A stretch of 64,000 nucleotides of DNA, taken from Mesorhizobium silamurunense. Lineage in GTDB: Bacteria; Pseudomonadota; Alphaproteobacteria; Rhizobiales; Rhizobiaceae. The position numbers and the translations under genes are program-made. The notes beneath the pieces are model-generated. The model was given only the letters and a program-made list of their open reading frames with translations. It had not been told where the DNA came from and did not search any database. The stretch is taken from assembly GCF_014843825.1 (NCBI RefSeq), contig NZ_JHQR01000124.1, positions 59,981 to 123,980 of the forward strand, written 5' to 3'. Shown piece by piece: positions 60,097 to 64,000 of the stretch; the stretch's first letter is position 1; each line of letters begins with the position of its first letter.

Positions 60097-61262
60097 GCGG
60101 CCCCCTCCCTGCTCTCGGCCTTGCCGTTTTCGACCTTGCTTCCGACGGGGCTGCTTCCGATCGGGCTCTTTTCGACCTTCTTGTGTTCGGTCGGACCGTT
60201 TTCCATCAGGCCTTGGCCGAGCCGCTCGCCGTTGTAGCGCTGCTCGCGGATCGGCCCCCACCACCATTTGTTGTCGAGATACCAGTCGACCGTCCTTGCC
60301 AGGCCGCTGTCGAAATTCTCGCGCGGCGCCCAGCCGAGGTCGCGCGCGATCTTGGAGGCGTCGATCGCGTAGCGGCGGTCATGGCCGGGGCGATCGGTGA
60401 CGAAGGTGATCAGGTCGCGGTAGCTCGCGCCGCCCGCGCGCGGTCGTCTCGAGTCGAGAAGATCGCAGATCGTCTCGACGACGCCGAGATTGGTGCGCTC
60501 GGAATTGCCGCCGACATTGTAGCTCTCGCCCGGCCGCCCCTTCGTCGCGACAAGCTCCAATGCGCGCGCATGATCCTCGACGAACAGCCAGTCGCGCACA
60601 TTGGCGCCTGCGCCGTAGACCGGCAGCGGCTTCTCGTCGAGCGCGTTGAGGATGACCAGCGGGATGAGCTTTTCGGGGAAATGATAGGGGCCGTAATTGT
60701 TCGAGCAGTTGGAAAGCACGACCGGCAGGCCGTAGGTCTCGTGCCAGGCTCGCACCAGATGGTCCGATGCTGCCTTCGAAGCCGAATAAGGCGAGGACGG
60801 CGCATAGGGCGTCTCCTCGACGAACATGCCGCCGTCGAAAGGCAGGTCGCCGAACACCTCGTCGGTCGAGACATGGTGGAAGCGGAAGCCGGCCTTGCGC
60901 TCCTCGGACAGGCGGCGCCAGTAGTCCAGCGCGGCGTTCAGGATACGGTAGGTGCCGACGATATTGGTCTCGATGAAAGCGCCGGGGCCGTCGATCGAAC
61001 GGTCGACATGGCTCTCGGCGGCGAGGTTCATGACGACGTCGATGTCGTCGCGGCGCAAAATCTCCAGCACCGCGCGCTCGTCGCAGATGTCGGCCTGCTC
61101 GAAACGGTAGTTGTGCGCGTTCTCGATCGGCCTGAGCGATGCGAGGTTGCCGGCATAGGTCAGCTTGTCGAGATTGGTGACGCGGTAAGCCGGGTTGGCG
61201 CACAGATGCCGGCAGACGGCGGAGCCGATGAAGCCGGCGCCACCCGTGACCAGGAAATTCAT
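60093..61262 (-). CDS. rfbB: dTDP-glucose 4,6-dehydratase
   Basis: ATG 61262 gives 389 residues: [20 protein letters not shown], the catalytic [13 protein letters not shown] and [13 protein letters not shown]. The family length is about 350; the extra 30-35 residues at the C-terminus are a charged low-complexity tail ([20 protein letters not shown]) encoded by repetitive DNA. The tail should not affect catalysis. It lies 14 bases after the rfbC stop region in the rfbA-C-B-D operon. Confidence 0.95.
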   Translation of the reverse strand: MNFLVTGGAGFIGSAVCRHLCANPAYRVTNLDKLTYAGNLASLRPIENAHNYRFEQADICDERAVLEILRRDDIDVVMNLAAESHVDRSIDGPGAFIETNIVGTYRILNAALDYWRRLSEERKAGFRFHHVSTDEVFGDLPFDGGMFVEETPYAPSSPYSASKAASDHLVRAWHETYGLPVVLSNCSNNYGPYHFPEKLIPLVILNALDEKPLPVYGAGANVRDWLFVEDHARALELVATKGRPGESYNVGGNSERTNLGVVETICDLLDSRRPRAGGASYRDLITFVTDRPGHDRRYAIDASKIARDLGWAPRENFDSGLARTVDWYLDNKWWWGPIREQRYNGERLGQGLMENGPTEHKKVEKSPIGSSPVGSKVENGKAESREGAA

Positions 61263-61276
61263 GCCGCCGTCTCTCC

Positions 61277-61831
61277 TCACGCAAACACCTCGGCCATGCC
61301 AAGCAATGGCGCGTTGCGATCCTTGTCCGAAAGCTGGAATCCGGCGGCGATCGCCGGCCATTTTATGCCGATTGCCGGATCGTCGAAGCGGATCGACCGG
61401 TCATGCTCGGGCGAATAGGTGTCGGTCACCTTGTACAGCACCTCGGTATCCGGCACGAGCGTGACGAAGCCGTGCGCGAACCCTTTCGGTACCAGGATCT
61501 GGTTGCCCTTCTGCGCCGATATCTCCAGCGCGACCCATTTGCCGAAGGTCGACGAGGCGCGGCGGATGTCGACCGCGACATCGAACACGCTGCCCCGGAT
61601 AACACGCAGCAGCTTGTCCTGGGCACGCGGCGCAAGCTGGTAGTGCAGGCCGCGCAGCACGCCGGCGGCCGCGGAATAGGAATGGTTGTCCTGCACGAAG
61701 GCGAGATCGATGCCGGCCTCGGCGAAACGTGCGGCATTCCAGGTCTCGCTGAAAAAGCCGCGTGCGTCGCCGTGCCGCTTCGGCACGATCTCCAGCACGC
61801 CATCAAGGCCGAGCGGCCTGACCTCAAGCAC
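61277..61831 (-). CDS. rfbC: dTDP-4-dehydrorhamnose 3,5-epimerase
   Basis: A GTG start with GAGGAACGG upstream gives 184 residues of the RmlC cupin: [60 protein letters not shown] and [12 protein letters not shown]. The catalytic His is in GLHYQ and the Tyr in VLYKVTD. It overlaps the rfbA stop by 8 bases. Confidence 0.95.
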   Translation of the reverse strand: MLEVRPLGLDGVLEIVPKRHGDARGFFSETWNAARFAEAGIDLAFVQDNHSYSAAAGVLRGLHYQLAPRAQDKLLRVIRGSVFDVAVDIRRASSTFGKWVALEISAQKGNQILVPKGFAHGFVTLVPDTEVLYKVTDTYSPEHDRSIRFDDPAIGIKWPAIAAGFQLSDKDRNAPLLGMAEVFA

Positions 61832-62711
61832 CCCGTTCCTCCGTCAGATCGGCAACGCGCCTGCGCAGATAGGCGGCATACTCATTCTTGCCCAGGCGCG
61901 CCGCGCGTTCCAGAACCTTTTCGGCGCCGAGCCAGCCCTGCTCGAAGGCGATTTCCTCCGGGCACGCGACCTTGATACCCTGACGATGCTCGATCGTGCG
62001 CACGAATGATGAAGCTTCATGCAGGCTGTCATGCGTGCCGGTGTCGAGCCAGGCATAGCCGCGGCCAAGCTGATGCACCTGCAGTTCGCCGCGTTCGAGA
62101 TATACATTGTTGACCGCCGTGATCTCCAGCTCGCCGCGCGCCGAGGGACGGATCATCGAGGCGATATCGACGACATCGTTGTCGTAGAAATAGAGACCCG
62201 TGACGGCCCAGTTGGACTTCGGCTTCTGAGGCTTCTCCTCGATCGTCAAAGCCCTGCCGGTCTTGTCGAACGAGACCACGCCGTAGCGTTGCGGGTCGTC
62301 GACATGGTAGGCGAACACCGAGGCGCCGCCTTCGCGTGTCGCCGCGGCACGGCAAAGATGCGACAAGCCCTCGCCGAAATAGATGTTGTCGCCGAGAATC
62401 ATCGACACGTTGTCCTTGCCGATGAAGTCGCGGCCGATGATGAAAGCCTCGGCGAGGCCATTAGGTTGCGGCTGCTCCGCATAGGAGAGCTCCAGCCCGA
62501 ATTCGGAACCGTCGCCCAGCAATTCCCGGAAGACCGGCAAGTCGCGCGGAGTTGAAATGACCAGTATCTGGCGGATTCCCGCGAGCATCAGCACGCTCAG
62601 CGGGTAATAGACCATCGGCTTGTCGTAGATCGGCAGGATTTGCTTAGATACGGCTAATGTAAGGGGATAAAGACGTGTCCCGCTGCCGCCGGCAAGGATA
62701 ATTCCTTTCAA
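61824..62711 (-). CDS. rfbA: Glucose-1-phosphate thymidylyltransferase
   Basis: A TTG start at 62711 after AAGGAGAG gives 295 residues: [53 protein letters not shown] and [20 protein letters not shown]. The length and start match RmlA. It makes dTDP-glucose and is the first gene of the eight-gene operon that ends with wzt. The weak TTG start may keep expression low. Confidence 0.95.
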   Translation of the reverse strand: MKGIILAGGSGTRLYPLTLAVSKQILPIYDKPMVYYPLSVLMLAGIRQILVISTPRDLPVFRELLGDGSEFGLELSYAEQPQPNGLAEAFIIGRDFIGKDNVSMILGDNIYFGEGLSHLCRAAATREGGASVFAYHVDDPQRYGVVSFDKTGRALTIEEKPQKPKSNWAVTGLYFYDNDVVDIASMIRPSARGELEITAVNNVYLERGELQVHQLGRGYAWLDTGTHDSLHEASSFVRTIEHRQGIKVACPEEIAFEQGWLGAEKVLERAARLGKNEYAAYLRRRVADLTEERGA

Positions 62712-62830
62712 CAGGCTCTCCTTGAACTACCGAGCCCCCGCCCAGACGCCAAGTTGCCCGTGCTTAGGTTTCGTGCACCGGCTTGTCAATTGGCGGCTGC
62801 GAATTCTTCCCGACGCTACTCCCGCATCAT

Positions 62831-62864
62831 GAAAAACGGCCGGCGGACGCTTAGCCCACCGGCC
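62831..62864 (-). terminator. Rho-independent terminator after bioY
   Basis: On the minus strand a hairpin with GGCCGG/CCGGCC arms (62838-62864) is followed by GTTTTTC, 20 bases after the bioY stop. On the plus strand the hairpin is followed by a T-rich stretch, but no plus-strand gene ends here. Confidence 0.7.
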
Positions 62865-62883
62865 CTCTTTTCCTTTTCTCGGA

Positions 62884-63477
62884 TCACGACCGCTTCGGCA
62901 GCAGCGCCCAGACGGCCGGTACGAGGCTGGCAGCCAGCGCCACCTTGATCAGGTCGCCGGCGATGAACGGCGCGACGCCGAACTGCCACGACTTTTCCGG
63001 CCCGATCAGCGCCGCCAGCCAGGCGAAGCCCATCGCCATCATCACGATCTCGGCGACAAGCATCGCGCCGAACAGCTTGAAGGGATGGCGGTCCCAGCCG
63101 CGGTCTGCGGCCCAGCCGGCGATCGCCGCCATCACCACGAAGCCGGCGAGGTAGCCACCGGTGGAGCCGAGCATATAGGCGACCCCAAGGCCCTTTTCCG
63201 GCGTGCCCTGGAACACCGGCAAGCCAAAAGCGCCTTCGGCGAGGTAGAGAATGAGCGTCGCGACGGCGAGGCGCATGCCGAAGGCCGAGGCGATCAGCAG
63301 CACGGCGAGCGTCTGCAGCGAGATGTCGACAGGGCCGAGCACCACCTTCGTCTTGGCCGACAGGGTGAGGAGCAGCGTTCCGGCAAGCGCCAGAAAGAGC
63401 TGGCTCGCGAACCGGGCCGCGCCCTGGTCGGGCAGAGCGAGAGAAACGAGCGGGCGCATCGTGGTTGCAGTTGCCAT
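62884..63477 (-). CDS. bioY: Biotin transporter substrate-binding component BioY
   Basis: ATG 63477 (MATATTMRPLVSLALP) gives 197 residues with five to six membrane spans and the BioY motifs GPVDISLQTLAVLLIASAFG, LYLAEGAFGLPVFQ and GSTGGYLAGFVVMA. It is the S-component of an ECF transporter for biotin; the bioMN partners are not adjacent in this window. A longer open frame upstream translates the palindromic element at 63508-63603 and is rejected. Its own terminator follows. Confidence 0.94.
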   Translation of the reverse strand: MATATTMRPLVSLALPDQGAARFASQLFLALAGTLLLTLSAKTKVVLGPVDISLQTLAVLLIASAFGMRLAVATLILYLAEGAFGLPVFQGTPEKGLGVAYMLGSTGGYLAGFVVMAAIAGWAADRGWDRHPFKLFGAMLVAEIVMMAMGFAWLAALIGPEKSWQFGVAPFIAGDLIKVALAASLVPAVWALLPKRS

Positions 63478-63507
63478 GGTCTTCCTCGTTGTGGCTGATT
63501 TGCTGGC

Positions 63508-63603
63508 TTTAAAGCGCGTCGCGGAGAAGGCGACGCGCTTTAAAATTTGTCTTGATGCATGTCGTTGTCCCAAAACCGCTGCGCACTTTTGGGCGACATG
63601 CAT
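63508..63603. repeat. Composite palindromic element upstream of bioY
   Basis: A perfect 15-bp inverted repeat (63508-63522 TTTAAAGCGCGTCGC, 63530-63544, 7-base loop) is followed by a second palindrome ATGCATGTCG...CGACATGCAT (63555-63603) with inner CCCAAAA/TTTTGGG. The same two-part order occurs at 42628-42710, and the second part also upstream of glgB. Confidence 0.8.
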
Positions 63604-63670
63604 TGATTTTCCTATATTGGCTTACGGGGGAAGCGGCAATCGTTTTGCCGCTCAAGCAGCAGGATCCGGC

Positions 63671-64000
63671 ATGACGCTTGAATTCGACACACGCTTCGAT
63701 CCTGCCTATGGTCAGGCGGTCACGGTCGCGCCGGGCGTCCGGCGCATTACCGCCCGAAACCCAAGCCCTTTCACCTTCCACGGCACCAACAGCTACCTTG
63801 TCGGCCGCGAGACGCTGGCCGTGATCGATCCGGGGCCGGATGACGATGAGCATCTCGAAACACTGCTCGCGGCGATCGGCGGCAGGCCGGTCAGCCACAT
63901 CTTCGTCAGCCATACCCACCGCGACCATTCGCCCCTGGCGGCGCGGCTCAAGGAGCGCACCGGCGCCCCCGTGCTTGCCGAAGGCCCGCACCGGCCGGCG
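63671..64000 (+). CDS. Metallo-beta-lactamase-fold hydrolase, C-terminus outside window
   Basis: The frame is open from ATG 63671 to the window end, 110 residues visible: MTLEFDTRFDPAYGQAVTVA, FHGTNSYLVGRETLAVIDPG and the metal motif SHTHRDHSPLAARL (HxHxDH). The 'GTNSYLVG' start and 'IDPGPDDDEHLETL' are typical of the LACTB2-like/glyoxalase II-like subgroup. It is divergent from bioY, with the palindromic element between. Substrate is unknown. Confidence 0.88.
   Translation, partial: MTLEFDTRFDPAYGQAVTVAPGVRRITARNPSPFTFHGTNSYLVGRETLAVIDPGPDDDEHLETLLAAIGGRPVSHIFVSHTHRDHSPLAARLKERTGAPVLAEGPHRPA

Noticed and set aside
63478..63603. Longer bioY start
   Set aside because: It also translates an intergenic palindrome; MATATTMRP at 63477 is the sensible start.

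Overview
The window looks like a chromosomal segment of a Mesorhizobium-like alphaproteobacterium (order Hyphomicrobiales/Rhizobiales). The grounds are high GC with strong GC3 bias, dense co-directional operons with ATGA/GTGA overlaps, an frcBCA fructose ABC transporter with a ROK regulator, the rhizobial glgPBCA-pgm-glgX order, a fused cysNC, and short palindromic repeats of a type common in rhizobial genomes. I see no rRNA, tRNA, CRISPR array, transposase or nod gene.

Layout. 1-4,410 (minus): an orphan carrier-protein operon with a carrier protein, an acyl-CoA-dehydrogenase-like flavoprotein, an amino acid:[carrier protein] ligase (a seryl-tRNA-synthetase homologue), a DUF1839 protein and a GH2 beta-mannosidase-like protein that runs off the window. 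4,600-6,140: small genes, namely a 54-residue membrane protein, a broken lipoprotein, and a RelE-type toxin/XRE antitoxin pair. 6,152-11,578 (minus): oppA-B-C-DF peptide importer. 11,869-14,183 (plus): TadE/TadG-type pilus proteins. 14,192-27,377 (minus): glycogen metabolism (glgP, glgB, glgC, glgA, pgm, glgX) plus a GH13 alpha-glucosidase. 27,521-33,373: divergent fructose locus, frcBCA on minus and ROK regulator, RbsD/FucU mutarotase and PfkB kinase on plus.

33,625-62,711 is a surface-polysaccharide region. It starts with a sugar aminotransferase and the sulfate activation genes cysD-cysNC-cysQ, then a Wzy/WaaL-like membrane protein, an epimerase, an initiating sugar-phosphate transferase, a GT2 and a CapD/WbpM-like protein. 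Next is a five-gene CDP-sugar cassette (rfbF, rfbG, epimerase, C-methyltransferase, reductase) bracketed by two diverged direct copies of the 5' end of the capD-like gene. It ends with one eight-gene operon read from 62,711 down to 52,481: rfbA, rfbC, rfbB, rfbD (dTDP-rhamnose), a sulfotransferase-coiled coil-WbsX fusion, an RgpF-like protein, wzm and wzt with a C-terminal cargo domain. My inference is a rhamnose-containing, possibly sulfated polysaccharide made in the cytoplasm and exported by Wzm/Wzt, with PAPS from cysDNC. The window closes with bioY and the start of a metallo-beta-lactamase-fold gene.

Three genes in the first 18 kb (DUF1839, lipoprotein, glgX) are broken by single-base indels, glgX inside a C8 run, and the RelE toxin lacks a normal start codon. 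These are either sequencing errors or real lesions; the sequence alone cannot decide. Functions are assigned by reading the translated sequences, with no database search.
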